The notes beneath the pieces are model-generated. The model was not told the origin of the DNA, searched no databases, and saw only the letters and a list, made by a program, of their open reading frames with translations. A program made the position numbers and the translations under genes. 64,000 nucleotides of DNA, from contig NZ_SJPS01000003.1 in NCBI RefSeq assembly GCF_007860015.1, forward strand, positions 186,001 to 250,000, given 5' to 3'. This document shows, one piece after another, positions 26,611-36,129 of the stretch. Within the stretch, counting starts at the first letter, position 1. Each line of letters begins with the position of its first letter. Source of the stretch: Bythopirellula polymerisocia. Lineage in GTDB: Bacteria > Planctomycetota > Planctomycetia > Pirellulales > Lacipirellulaceae.

Positions 26611-27225
26611 ATGAACAAGACAAAGTTTGTCAGCCTCACGGCTTTGGCGATTTTTGTGGGAGTAGCTTCGCAGGCAAGCGCCGGTCCTATCGATGTCTTT
26701 TACACAGTTAGCGGGTCGCCAGGGAGCTACGATCTCGACTTCAGCGTAACAAACAACATGCTCGCTTGGCCGACGCAGAATGTCTATTTCTTCGCGGTGC
26801 GGCTTAGTGTAGATCAAATCACAGGTAACCCCGCTCCCTTTTCTAATAACGCGCCGATGGATTGGAACCCCTTTGGGTACGGCGGATCAGCAACAGAATA
26901 CAACAACACCTGGATAGCGCCTGTTCCCCCGTTCGCACCCGCCTTCCTGTTGCCGGGAATTACCCATTCTGGGTTCGTGGTACATATCCCCGACTTGACT
27001 GCACCGACATCAGTCGCGTGGAGTGCAATTTCAATCTCGCCCGGAGACGTGCATCCCTACACGGGTGGTGGCAACTTCATAACACAAGCCAACCCAGGTT
27101 TCGAGGGACTTGCATATCCATTCACTGTGCCCGAACCGAATGCAGTGGGGCTGCTGTTGCTTGGTCTAACGATGCTTTGCACTACCGCGCGCTGCGGCAC
27201 TAAACAAGAAAGATTACAAGAATGA
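26611..27225 (+). CDS. PEP-CTERM exported protein
   Basis: A 204-residue protein with AAGGAAG just before the ATG at 26611, a signal peptide ending ASQASA-GP, a short beta-rich body (VFYTVSGSPGSYDLDFSVTN), and a C-terminal VPEPNAVGLLLLGLTMLC with basic end. The stop overlaps the ATG of the next gene (ATGA at 27222-27225), so translation is probably coupled. The leader at 26540-26575 reads FSPAKVNVSS in frame, echoing FSPAKVNLGS inside the next gene, which suggests local duplication. Confidence 0.75.
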   Translation: MNKTKFVSLTALAIFVGVASQASAGPIDVFYTVSGSPGSYDLDFSVTNNMLAWPTQNVYFFAVRLSVDQITGNPAPFSNNAPMDWNPFGYGGSATEYNNTWIAPVPPFAPAFLLPGITHSGFVVHIPDLTAPTSVAWSAISISPGDVHPYTGGGNFITQANPGFEGLAYPFTVPEPNAVGLLLLGLTMLCTTARCGTKQERLQE

Positions 27226-30200
27226 AGTCACTAAAATATGGATTCGTCTGGTTGGGAGTTTTGTACTTGGTACCCGAGGTTGCTTATGGTCAAACTTTTT
27301 GGACTGCGGGGATTGGCGATTGGAATACGGCAGCGAATTGGACGCTCGGGGTACCGAACGCCGCTAGCGGCACGGCCTTCGACGCGGTTATCGCCAACGG
27401 AGGAACCGCGCAGCTCACAGCGCCGGGCGGTAGCGTCCGCCGACTTCGAGTAGGGCTCGCAAGTGGTCCCGGCAGCCTTGTCGTCGATGGCGGCGCCCTG
27501 GCAGTGACGGAAAATTTGCACCTAAACGAGGGGAGCTCTGGCCCGGCTTCGGTGACGGTACAAAACGGGGCCACGGTCACGTCGCCCAGCACAATCGTTG
27601 GCTTCAGCAGCGTCGCCAATACGAACTTTCTGATTTCCGGCGCAGGAACGACTTTCAACGCAGCGACTCAGTTCATCGTCGGCCATTCGGGCGCGGGAAC
27701 CGCCTCGCTGACTGTCGATTCCGGCGCCGTGCTCACCAGCCAAATCGGTTATCTTGGCAACTTGACCGGGTCACGTGGCGTGGGAGTCGTCCGCAATCCC
27801 GGATCGAGCTGGTCGACAGCGGGGCAGTTTGCCGTTGGCAACTTGGGCGTTGGCACACTTACGATTGAAGATCAAGGATTGGTGTCGGCCGGAACAAATC
27901 TCTTTATCGCGGCCACGAGCAACGTCAACCTCAACGGCGGCACCTTGCGGTTCAACACAATCAGCGGAATCACCCGCCTGAACTACAACGCCGGCACGAT
28001 TCAACTCGCCGGCAATCGGGACATCATTTTAGATTCGGGCCTCTTTGACTTCTACGGAGTTTCCCGCATCATCACCAGCGGCAAGGGACTGTCGGTCGAA
28101 GGAACGACTACCATTCGGCAAGACAAGTCGTTAACGGTCAGCGGCGGCACATTCGCCTCGCAAGGCCTACTCACGCTCGGCGCACCGGGTTTATCCAGCG
28201 GCGACCTGTTTATCAACATTGGCGGCACAGTTGCCACTGGGGGCGACGTTAAACTCGACGCTTTTGGAATCGGCACCATTAGCGACGCCGGATCGAGTTG
28301 GACGGTTGCAGGCAGTTTTCAGGTTTCGCCAACCGGAGGTCGCGGAGACCTATTCATTTCTAATCAGGCAAGCCTTTACATCGGCAATACGCTTTCGATC
28401 GGCTCGAGCGGGTTTGTTACTCTTAACGGCGGCACGATCCGCTTTGACGGCTACAGCAGAAACCCAGTTGGCGCTTTCACTTACTCAGCGGGAACCGTCC
28501 AGCTTGCCGGAAATCGCACGATTGGAAGCGATGCGGCGATTTTGGACCTGTTCGGCGCCTCCCCCACGATCCCCACCGGCAAGGTGCTGGTGGTGGAAGG
28601 GACTGCCATCCTAACGGCTGCCGCGCCGGTGACGCTTTCAGGCGGCGATCTTGCCGCCGAAACGGTGCTCATGTCGCCTGGTAGCCAGATCACTAATGCG
28701 GCTACCGCGCAAGTCTCTGGTGGCATGCTGGCCCTGGCAGGATCAGTGATTGATGGCACTGGCGGCGACCTCACCATGGGCGACGCCGCTAAAGTCAATG
28801 GATTCTACTGCGCTGGTACGCTTCAGGTGGGATTGTCCACCGTCACACTTAACGACGCCAACGACGCGGTGCTCGACTCGGCAGCGCTGGTCACACTCGG
28901 TTCTGGCGGCAACCCCGGCACGCTCGTCGCTGCTAATGGCCTAACACTCAACTTTGGCGGCAATATTACAGGCTTTGGCACGGTTGACATGCCCGACGAT
29001 CCCGCCAAGCCGTTCATTAATAACGGCAACCTTACCGGCGACTCGTTGGCCGAGCCGCTCACATTGGCCGGCTACGTGAAGGGCGTGGGAACCTACGACA
29101 ATGTGGCATTCGCGGGAACATTCTCCCCGGGTTTCAGCCCCGCGAAAGTGAATTTGGGCAGCGCCAGCTACAACGGCACGCTGGAAATCGAAATCGGTGG
29201 ACTCTCGCCCGGATCAAGCGGTTATGACCAAGTCAATCACATCTTGGGTGACGGCATTGCGGAACTAGGAGGCACGCTTGAAGTTTCTTTGTTGGGTGCG
29301 TTTGAGCCAGTAGTCGGCAACAGCTTTGAAGTTCTGACCGCAGTGGGTGGAGTGCTGGGAACATTTACCGACGTTGTCTTGCCAAGTCTAGAGGCAGGAC
29401 TCAGTTGGAGCCTGCTCTATGAGCCCAATGCCGTGCTGCTTTCAGTCGTCGACGTAGTGAATGGCGACTTCGACCTCGACGGCGACATCGATGGCCGCGA
29501 CTTTTTGGTCTGGCAGCGGGGTGGATCACCCAACCCATTTAGTAGTGGTGATTTGGCCTTATGGCAAACCGAGTACAACGGTGGTTTACTCGCGGCTACG
29601 AGCGTGGCCGTGCCAGAGCCGGCTTCTTGGGTGCTGCTCCTCGCTGCCGCGTGCCTACTACTCCGGATTGGTAAAAGAGGGATCGAGTCTGCCGCTTCAC
29701 TTCACGCGCGGGTTCTATCTTGCCCAAGGGTCATGCTGCTCCTTGCCACCATTACGCTGGGTCTAGCTGCTCCGACCGCGCGAGCAGACATCTTTTATTT
29801 CAGCTCGCAGGGGGCAGGCCGTCACATAGTCGAGGTGAATTCCGCCGGCGCGGTGAGCGTATTCGCAAGTCTGCCCGTGGGCGCAGCTTATGCTTCTGGA
29901 GTTGCGTTTGACCAGAGCGGAAACCTCTATACATCTGATCCGAACAGAGGCACGATCAGCAAGATCACAACCGACGGCACGGTGAGCCTTTTCAAATCTG
30001 GCTTATCGTCTCCGCAGGGTCTGGCCTTCGACGAGAGCGGCGACCTCTATGTGGCAAATAATGGAGCTAACCAGATCAACAAGATTACGCACACCGGCAC
30101 GTTAAGTCTCTTTGCGATGTTACCGGCTGGATCAGAATCTGAAGGTCTGGCCTTTGACGGCAACGGCAACCTCTATGTGGCGCGCAGTAATGCCAACCAG

Positions 30201-30815
30201 ATCAACAAGGTCACCCCGGACGGCATGGTGAGTCTCTTCGCGACCCTGCCCGCCGACTCACTCCCTTTCGGCTTGGCCTTTGACGACAGCGGTATCCTCT
30301 ATGAGACAGGTTTGGACAACCAGATTCGAAAAATCACTCCCGGCGGCGCAGTGAGCCTGTTTGCTTCGCTGCCAAACTACACGGTCCCGTCAGCTGTTGG
30401 TTTAGCCTTTGACAGTAGCGGAAACCTTTACGCGGCAGGTTTGTCTGGCGAAATTAGTAAGATCACCCCAGACGGCACGGTGAGTCTCTTCGCGACCGCT
30501 ACCAACGAAAGCTTACTTTACATTGCGGTGACGGATGACTTAGGCAATCCATTGGTATTGCCCCCGAATGGCCTAGCTGGCGACTTCGATTTCGATGGCG
30601 ACGTTGATGGCCGCGACTTTCTAGTCTGGCAACGGGGTGGTTCAACCAATGGCATTAATAGCGGTGACTTGGCGGATTGGCAGACGCACTATGGAACGCC
30701 ACTTGTTGCGACGAGTGTAGCCGTACCGGAACCTGGAAGCATATTATCAGTTGTTACGTCAGCGTTAATTCCACTCTTGAGAAGCCGAAAATCGCGGCTG
30801 TTGTGCAAAGACTGA
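27222..30815 (+). CDS. Two-in-one PEP-CTERM protein: beta-helix plus NHL propeller
   Basis: A 1,197-residue open frame that looks like two exported proteins joined. Part 1 (1-820): signal peptide ending VAYG-QTFW, a planctomycete passenger-like beta-solenoid (WTAGIGDWNTAANWTLGVPN, repeated GTLTI/SVTVQNGAT units), FSPGFSPAKVNLGS, a dockerin-like block (GDFDLDGDIDGRDFLVWQRG, near 747), and a full PEP-CTERM signal VPEPASWVLLLAAACLLLRI. Part 2 (838 on): MLLLATITLGLAAPTARADI, a second signal peptide, then NHL-type blades (GLAFDGNGNLYVA, INKVTPDGMVSLFA), a second dockerin-like block and a second PEP-CTERM signal (VPEPGSILSVV). An ATG at 29733 with AAGGG close upstream could start part 2 separately. 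Confidence 0.82.
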   Translation: MKSLKYGFVWLGVLYLVPEVAYGQTFWTAGIGDWNTAANWTLGVPNAASGTAFDAVIANGGTAQLTAPGGSVRRLRVGLASGPGSLVVDGGALAVTENLHLNEGSSGPASVTVQNGATVTSPSTIVGFSSVANTNFLISGAGTTFNAATQFIVGHSGAGTASLTVDSGAVLTSQIGYLGNLTGSRGVGVVRNPGSSWSTAGQFAVGNLGVGTLTIEDQGLVSAGTNLFIAATSNVNLNGGTLRFNTISGITRLNYNAGTIQLAGNRDIILDSGLFDFYGVSRIITSGKGLSVEGTTTIRQDKSLTVSGGTFASQGLLTLGAPGLSSGDLFINIGGTVATGGDVKLDAFGIGTISDAGSSWTVAGSFQVSPTGGRGDLFISNQASLYIGNTLSIGSSGFVTLNGGTIRFDGYSRNPVGAFTYSAGTVQLAGNRTIGSDAAILDLFGASPTIPTGKVLVVEGTAILTAAAPVTLSGGDLAAETVLMSPGSQITNAATAQVSGGMLALAGSVIDGTGGDLTMGDAAKVNGFYCAGTLQVGLSTVTLNDANDAVLDSAALVTLGSGGNPGTLVAANGLTLNFGGNITGFGTVDMPDDPAKPFINNGNLTGDSLAEPLTLAGYVKGVGTYDNVAFAGTFSPGFSPAKVNLGSASYNGTLEIEIGGLSPGSSGYDQVNHILGDGIAELGGTLEVSLLGAFEPVVGNSFEVLTAVGGVLGTFTDVVLPSLEAGLSWSLLYEPNAVLLSVVDVVNGDFDLDGDIDGRDFLVWQRGGSPNPFSSGDLALWQTEYNGGLLAATSVAVPEPASWVLLLAAACLLLRIGKRGIESAASLHARVLSCPRVMLLLATITLGLAAPTARADIFYFSSQGAGRHIVEVNSAGAVSVFASLPVGAAYASGVAFDQSGNLYTSDPNRGTISKITTDGTVSLFKSGLSSPQGLAFDESGDLYVANNGANQINKITHTGTLSLFAMLPAGSESEGLAFDGNGNLYVARSNANQINKVTPDGMVSLFATLPADSLPFGLAFDDSGILYETGLDNQIRKITPGGAVSLFASLPNYTVPSAVGLAFDSSGNLYAAGLSGEISKITPDGTVSLFATATNESLLYIAVTDDLGNPLVLPPNGLAGDFDFDGDVDGRDFLVWQRGGSTNGINSGDLADWQTHYGTPLVATSVAVPEPGSILSVVTSALIPLLRSRKSRLLCKD

Positions 30816-31093
30816 GTTCTTTGCGGTTTGGCATACCTCTACCAGCCCTATTTATCAGTTGCCAATTATTTCGAAATTCTTTAGAGATTGGTTCACCGCA
30901 GCAAGGTCCAGCAAGCTAGGATACACTTATATCTTCTTCAGCCTGAGATTGTTGCCTGACTCTTTCGTCAGGAGTCGGCAATTGGGTGCGATCTCTCTTT
31001 GGATCAGATCGGGCGCGTCGACGTCGGCTGCAACTCCGCGGCCGAGGTAACGAGATGACCAAGTCGTTTTTTATCGACGGAGGTCATCTCACT

Positions 31094-31726
31094 ATGCAAT
31101 TTTCTCGACACTGCTGCGCTTGTATCGTGGCACTCGCCTTCGTGCATCACGCCCCGGCCGTGACAACCTCCTGGATCAGCAACGTCGGAGGCAGCTTTAC
31201 CGACCCCCTTAAATGGACCAACGGGGTTCCACAGTTCAATGATACGGCCGTGTTCAACCGTAATCTCAATATTCAGTACAACGTGACGTTTCCCGGGCGA
31301 CAAGCCTTGGATCCGCCCATAGTCTACGCGATGAAGCAGCTGCGGATCGGCACGAGCACTGTGTCGTTCGCTGACAGTACCAATTTCGGTCTATTGGCCG
31401 ATAACAGCTTGGCGGTAATCAATCCCAGCGGAAACCAAGCTGATCGTGGCATCATCGTCGGCGACGCCGCGGGGCAAGTCGCCGTCCTCAACACCATTCT
31501 TAAAAGCTTTTTGGCCGCGGCTGCCACCATCGGCGACGTCGCAGGTTCCGTCGGCACTGTAAATGTCAACGGCGGCGTTTTTTCCATGGCGGGCTCCGAG
31601 TTTGGCGATTCAATCATCATTGGAAATGATGGCGCCGGTTCCCGAGCCGTCGTCGCTGGTGATTTGCGAGACCGGGTAGTTATTCATCGGCGCTCAACTC
31701 ACAAAGAAAAAGGAAAGATGACATGA
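31094..31726 (+). CDS. Truncated paralogue of the downstream exported protein
   Basis: About 210 residues from the ATG at 31094 (GGAGG ten bases upstream; the frame is open from 30986). A signal peptide (ending HHAPAV) and a passenger N-terminus (WISNVGGSFTDPLKWTNGVP, SAVINPSG-like, ATIGDVAGSVGTVNVNGGVF) align with the first 200 residues of the next ORF. The protein stops abruptly in HRRSTHKEKGKMT with no PEP-CTERM signal, so it is a truncated tandem duplicate. Its stop overlaps the next start (ATGA at 31723-31726), with AAAGGAAAG upstream serving both. Confidence 0.65.
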   Translation: MQFSRHCCACIVALAFVHHAPAVTTSWISNVGGSFTDPLKWTNGVPQFNDTAVFNRNLNIQYNVTFPGRQALDPPIVYAMKQLRIGTSTVSFADSTNFGLLADNSLAVINPSGNQADRGIIVGDAAGQVAVLNTILKSFLAAAATIGDVAGSVGTVNVNGGVFSMAGSEFGDSIIIGNDGAGSRAVVAGDLRDRVVIHRRSTHKEKGKMT

Positions 31727-34700
31727 TTTCTTCAATGCTGATATTTCGTTGTGGGAGACCTGCAATTCGGCGGCCGAGGCTAACGGCGATTGTAGCCTTG
31801 CTTGTGCTGATCGTAATGTGGTCCGATATGGCCCAGGCGATCCCCAAGCGATGGGCGACCGATAGCAGCGGCAGTTTTGCAACGGCCGCCAATTGGGATC
31901 CTGTCGGAGTGCCTAGCGGAGCCGACCTGGTGAGGTTTGAGCGAGGCCCGGGAATCGCGTATTCCACGACCTTCCCAGGGAAGATCAATTTGCCACTGCC
32001 GGTCTACGCCTTCGATTCGTTGCGCGTCGGTCCGAACACCGTCAGCCTTGCCGACGCCCTCACGCTACTTCAAGGTCCAGGCACGGTCTCGATCACCAAC
32101 CCCACGACCGCCCAAGTCGGGCGCGGCCTCGTCATCGGCGACAGCAATTTGGCCGGCGCGTCGATCCTCAACTCGACGCTGGCGCACCTTAACGCTGTCG
32201 CTGCGACGATCGGCGACGTGGCCGGTTCTGACGGAACGCTCAATCTCAACGCCGGCGACTTCACCGTCACGGGTTCGAGCGCCGTCGACGACGAGTTGAT
32301 CGTCGGCAACCAAGGCCACGGAGTGCTCAACATCAATGGCAACGCGAAATTGAACGTCGTCGGCGCCGCAGGAAACATCGTGCTGGGCAAGCAAGCCAGC
32401 GGCTTCGGCGCCGTCACAGTCGCCGGGGTCGGTTCCCAGTTGACAAGCATCGGCCAGCTCGTCATCGGCGAGCAGGGCTTCGGCCAGCTGAATCTCGCGT
32501 TCGGAGGACAGGTCCACGCCACCGGCGTCAATGGCGACATCATGATCGGCAATCTAGCTGGGGCTCGAGGCTATGTGTGGGTCAATGAAAACGGTTCCCA
32601 GTTGACAAGCTCTGGTGAGTTGGTCGTCGGGAATTACGGCGAAGGCTATCTGAGGGTGGCGGAGGGCGCTATCGTGGACGTCACCGGCACAAGCGGCAAT
32701 CTCTACTTGGGAAAGTTTCCTGGCGCCACTGGCGAAATCAGTGTTTACGGCACGTTGAACGTTGAAGGCGATGCCGACATCCGGTCGGGAGTGCTCGACG
32801 GGGATGGCCAAGTGAATGTCGGCGGCGATGCGATGGTGCGCAAGGGTTCCGGCTCACGGCTGTTTGGCGCCGGCCATTGGGGTATCAACGGCAACTTGAC
32901 GATCGGGGGGAGTCTCGAGGTCCAGAGCGCCACGGGGGTCTCCGTCGGAGGATTGTTGGCCGTCGAATCGACGGGCAAACTCTATGGAAACGGCTCGATT
33001 TCTGGCGACGTCACAAACCTCGGCCTTGTCGCCCCTGCTGCCTTGAACGACGATCCCGTTGGAACACTACGCATTGCTGGAAACTACACTCAACCCACCT
33101 CAATTAGTGGCATACTCGCCCTGGTGATCGCGGACGCGCAGGCTGTTAACGATCGCTTAGAAGTCAGCGGAAATATGGCGCTCGGCGGGGGACTTAAGGT
33201 TGCGTTTGGGGCATCCTACGCTCCCCAAGCAGGCGACTCCTTCGACATCCTTGATTGGGGCGGGGTCCTCAGCGGAGCTTTTCAATTCTTGGACTTACCA
33301 TTCTATCGCCCGCTGCATTGGAACACCTCCCAACTTTACGTCTCTGGCGTCATCAGCCTGGAGCCAGTCTTCGGAGCCGACGTGAACGAAGACGGCTATG
33401 TGAACGCTGCTGACTTGGCCATCATTCGCGCTGGATACGGCATCACCAGCTCAGCGTTGCACAAGTTCGGCGACACTGACGGCGATCACGACGTCGACGG
33501 CCGCGATTTCCTCAATTGGCAGCGGCAGTTTGGCGGGATTAGCATTGTTGCGGTCCCCGAGCCGACGACGTTGATACTGTTCTTATTCGCCGCCGTCGGT
33601 TTACTCGGCACTAGCCTTGGGCCGCGGCGATCCCGCGCGGCAGGTCGTACTGCAGTTGCCGCAGCGCTGATAGCATTGGTTTCGGCATACACAGGCACGG
33701 CGGTGGCGGGAGTGCAGTACAACTCCATCGCGCTGAGTGGCGCTGGCGGCACGAGTCTGGGACTGGGCCCTAACTTGGGCTCGGGCGTAAACTTTAGTGG
33801 TTTCGGCTTCCCCGCGATCAATGCTTCTGGCGAAGTGGCGTTCCACGGTATCGTCTCCGGTACCGGGGTGGATACGTTGAACAACCTCGGCATCTTCACT
33901 AATGTCGGCGGAACGCTGGGCGTGGTGGCGAGAACGGGCGATGCCGGACCTGGACCTAACCTTGGCTCGGGCGTGAACTTCAGCAGCGTCAGCGAACCTG
34001 TGCTTAACGCCTCGGGTGAAGTGGCATTCTTCAGCAGGCTCACGGGCTTCGGGGCAGATGGCACTTTCGACTCAGGCATCTTCAGCAACGCCGATGGGAC
34101 GCTGATAACTTTGGCGCGCGAAGCCGTCGCGGGGCCCGGACCCAACATAGGCGTGGACGTCCACTTTAGCACTTTCAACTCTCCGCTGTTTAACGATGTT
34201 GGCAAGATAGTGTTCACTGGCAAGCTGACCGGCAGCGGAATTAGTGCCGCGAACGACGATGTCGTCTTTAGCAACATCGGCGGGACATTAGCAGCCGTGG
34301 CCCGCGAGGGTACGGCTGGGCCCGGACCCAATCTCGGCCCCACCGCTATCTTTCAGAACTTCAGTGGCAGCCCATTGGGTGTATCAGCGCTCAACGCGTC
34401 AGGCACGATCGCGTTTAGGGGAAATATTTCAGACAACTCCTTGTCTCCTTCCACATCCACCGGCATATTCACCCATGCCAATGGGACCACGGTGCTGGTT
34501 GCCCGGTCGGCCAATTCCGGCCCGGGGCCAAACCTCGGGCCAGGGATCATCTTTGGACAGCTCGGCGGGTCAGTGATCAACGCCGCCGGCAACGTGGCGT
34601 TCGACGGCAACCTTTTCGGAGGCGGGGTGACCTTCACCGACGACAGCGTAATCTTCAGCAACACAGGCGGAACACTTGCAGTGGTCGCTCGCGAGGGTCC

Positions 34701-35499
34701 TGCGGGACCGGGGCCGAACTTGGCAGTTGGCGTAAACTTCGGTTCGTTTGAAGCACCCGTACTCAACGCTGCCGGCGAATTGGCGTTCATGGGCACCCTT
34801 GTCGGCACCGGCGTCGACTCGACGAACGACAAGGGCATTTTTACCAGCGTCGGTGGGACTCTGATTTCAGTGGCGCGGACGGGCAGTGCTGGGCCAGGTC
34901 CAAACGTCGGTGAAAACGTGAACTTCAGCAACTTCTTCGGCGCTCCCGTGTTAAACGCCTCTGGCGAGACGGCCTTCGTCGGTCTCCTTACGGGCGACGG
35001 GGTAAACGCCACAAACGACCAAGGCATTTGGGCGAACGTCGGCGGTGCCCTGGTGAAGATAGTACGTAAGGGTGATCTGTTCGACGTTGATCCCGGCCCG
35101 AGAATGGACCTGCGCACGATCTCGTCAGTAAATCTCACCGGCAACTCGGGCGGTGAGGACGGACGGCGATCGAGCCTTAACGACGCTGGGCTGTTGACGT
35201 TCGCACTCAGTTTCACCGGCGGCTCAGGCGGCATCTTCACCGCGATGGTCCCCAGTCCCGCCGGTCCCGGTGACTTCGATCTCGATGGCGACGTCGATGG
35301 ACGTGATTTTCTCGTGTGGCAGCGCAATCCCTGTGTGGGCAATTTAACCGATTGGCAAGCCAACTACGGTTCACCATTTACGGCAGCGAGCACTACTGTG
35401 CCGGAGCCAACAACCTGGGCGCTGTTGTCGATCGCACTAGCGGGCGGCAACTTCGCCATAAGACGACTGATCGTCGAGCGAATCGCAAGAAATTATTAA
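31723..35499 (+). CDS. Two-in-one PEP-CTERM protein: passenger plus tandem-repeat propeller
   Basis: A 1,258-residue frame again containing two exported modules. Part 1: signal peptide (ending MAQA-IPK), a beta-solenoid with repeats such as IVLGKQASGFGAVTVAG and LVIGEQGFGQLNLAFGG, paired dockerin-like blocks (ADVNEDGYVNAADLAII; GDHDVDGRDFLNWQRQFG, about 553-606) and PEP-CTERM VPEPTTLILFLFAAVGLLGT (near 610). Part 2 starts with a signal-like hydrophobic stretch RTAVAAALIALVSAYTGTAV (near 643) that has no Met, then seven or more repeats of about 65 residues carrying AGPGPNLGSGVNFS, VLNASGEVAF and GGTLxxVAREG, a dockerin-like block and a last PEP-CTERM (VPEPTTWALLSIA). Lack of an internal start codon means part 2 is translated only as a fusion. 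Confidence 0.82.
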   Translation: MISSMLIFRCGRPAIRRPRLTAIVALLVLIVMWSDMAQAIPKRWATDSSGSFATAANWDPVGVPSGADLVRFERGPGIAYSTTFPGKINLPLPVYAFDSLRVGPNTVSLADALTLLQGPGTVSITNPTTAQVGRGLVIGDSNLAGASILNSTLAHLNAVAATIGDVAGSDGTLNLNAGDFTVTGSSAVDDELIVGNQGHGVLNINGNAKLNVVGAAGNIVLGKQASGFGAVTVAGVGSQLTSIGQLVIGEQGFGQLNLAFGGQVHATGVNGDIMIGNLAGARGYVWVNENGSQLTSSGELVVGNYGEGYLRVAEGAIVDVTGTSGNLYLGKFPGATGEISVYGTLNVEGDADIRSGVLDGDGQVNVGGDAMVRKGSGSRLFGAGHWGINGNLTIGGSLEVQSATGVSVGGLLAVESTGKLYGNGSISGDVTNLGLVAPAALNDDPVGTLRIAGNYTQPTSISGILALVIADAQAVNDRLEVSGNMALGGGLKVAFGASYAPQAGDSFDILDWGGVLSGAFQFLDLPFYRPLHWNTSQLYVSGVISLEPVFGADVNEDGYVNAADLAIIRAGYGITSSALHKFGDTDGDHDVDGRDFLNWQRQFGGISIVAVPEPTTLILFLFAAVGLLGTSLGPRRSRAAGRTAVAAALIALVSAYTGTAVAGVQYNSIALSGAGGTSLGLGPNLGSGVNFSGFGFPAINASGEVAFHGIVSGTGVDTLNNLGIFTNVGGTLGVVARTGDAGPGPNLGSGVNFSSVSEPVLNASGEVAFFSRLTGFGADGTFDSGIFSNADGTLITLAREAVAGPGPNIGVDVHFSTFNSPLFNDVGKIVFTGKLTGSGISAANDDVVFSNIGGTLAAVAREGTAGPGPNLGPTAIFQNFSGSPLGVSALNASGTIAFRGNISDNSLSPSTSTGIFTHANGTTVLVARSANSGPGPNLGPGIIFGQLGGSVINAAGNVAFDGNLFGGGVTFTDDSVIFSNTGGTLAVVAREGPAGPGPNLAVGVNFGSFEAPVLNAAGELAFMGTLVGTGVDSTNDKGIFTSVGGTLISVARTGSAGPGPNVGENVNFSNFFGAPVLNASGETAFVGLLTGDGVNATNDQGIWANVGGALVKIVRKGDLFDVDPGPRMDLRTISSVNLTGNSGGEDGRRSSLNDAGLLTFALSFTGGSGGIFTAMVPSPAGPGDFDLDGDVDGRDFLVWQRNPCVGNLTDWQANYGSPFTAASTTVPEPTTWALLSIALAGGNFAIRRLIVERIARNY
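33745..35060 (+). repeat. In-frame tandem repeats of about 190-200 bp
   Basis: At least seven units encode the pattern GPGPN...VNFS...VLNASGEVAF...GTGVD...GIFSN.GGTL..VAR. Units diverge at DNA level, so the array is old. It builds the propeller-like second half of the surrounding ORF. Confidence 0.75.
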
Positions 35500-36129
35500 T
35501 GACATAACACTGGTCGCCAACGTACGGTTATCTGAGACGCAGCCTAACAACACTTTGCACTCGGCGGTGTGCACAACCGCCTTCAATTTGAGTAATCTCG
35601 AACTGCCAGCGGATGGACCACTTTCAGCGAGTTAGCCAGCCGCCTAAGATGCTGAGGTCTACTTTCGGCGGAGACACCTCCAGCAGTTCGCCGTAAACCT
35701 AGGCCACCGCAGTTGATGCAACTTCAGCGAATTGGGCAGGCAGCGAATCAACAACGGTCGGGGTAACGTCGGCCAAAATCTGGCAGTCTGCTTGACGATA
35801 CAGCTTCCCCACATGAGGCAGTTAGACGCCAAGGGATTGGCAATATATGAGTGCGTCACAGGTTCGCAACTTGGCCGCAAGGCTCCGTAGATCTTTGTCA
35901 GCAACTACGTTATCTCAGACTGAGACGCGGAGCAGCTTTGGGCCGAGAAATGCCCGGACAAACCAACATTTTCTGGAACTTGCGGTCCCAGGACGTCCCC
36001 ATAGGATGCCAGCAATCCTTCGTGCCACCGGCGACCAATCGCTCATCGGATAGAACATCGTCCTCTTGTGATATATACTTATAAGGTGAGTTCATCGACG
36101 GAAGCTCCACCGCGAAACAGGATACATGA
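35500..36129. other. Intergenic region dominated by repeat copy C
   Basis: Apart from dispersed-repeat copy C, no gene is supported. The short frames here are not preceded by ribosome-binding sites. Confidence 0.4.
35608..36000 (-). repeat. Degenerate dispersed repeat, copy C (longest)
   Basis: This is the longest copy, overlapping copy A (through 35715-36000) and copy B (through 35608-35760). On the minus strand it reads LRDNVVADKDLRSLAAKLRT and, further on, DSLPAQFAEVASTAVA, stop, VYGELLEVSPPKVDLSILGG. It appears to be a broken protein gene of a family I do not recognise, possibly an old mobile-element ORF. Confidence 0.7.

Noticed and set aside
33486..35363. Long minus-strand frames opposite the second double PEP-CTERM ORF
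   Set aside because: They mirror the tandem repeats of the real gene and have low-complexity Pro/Ser-rich composition with no domain.
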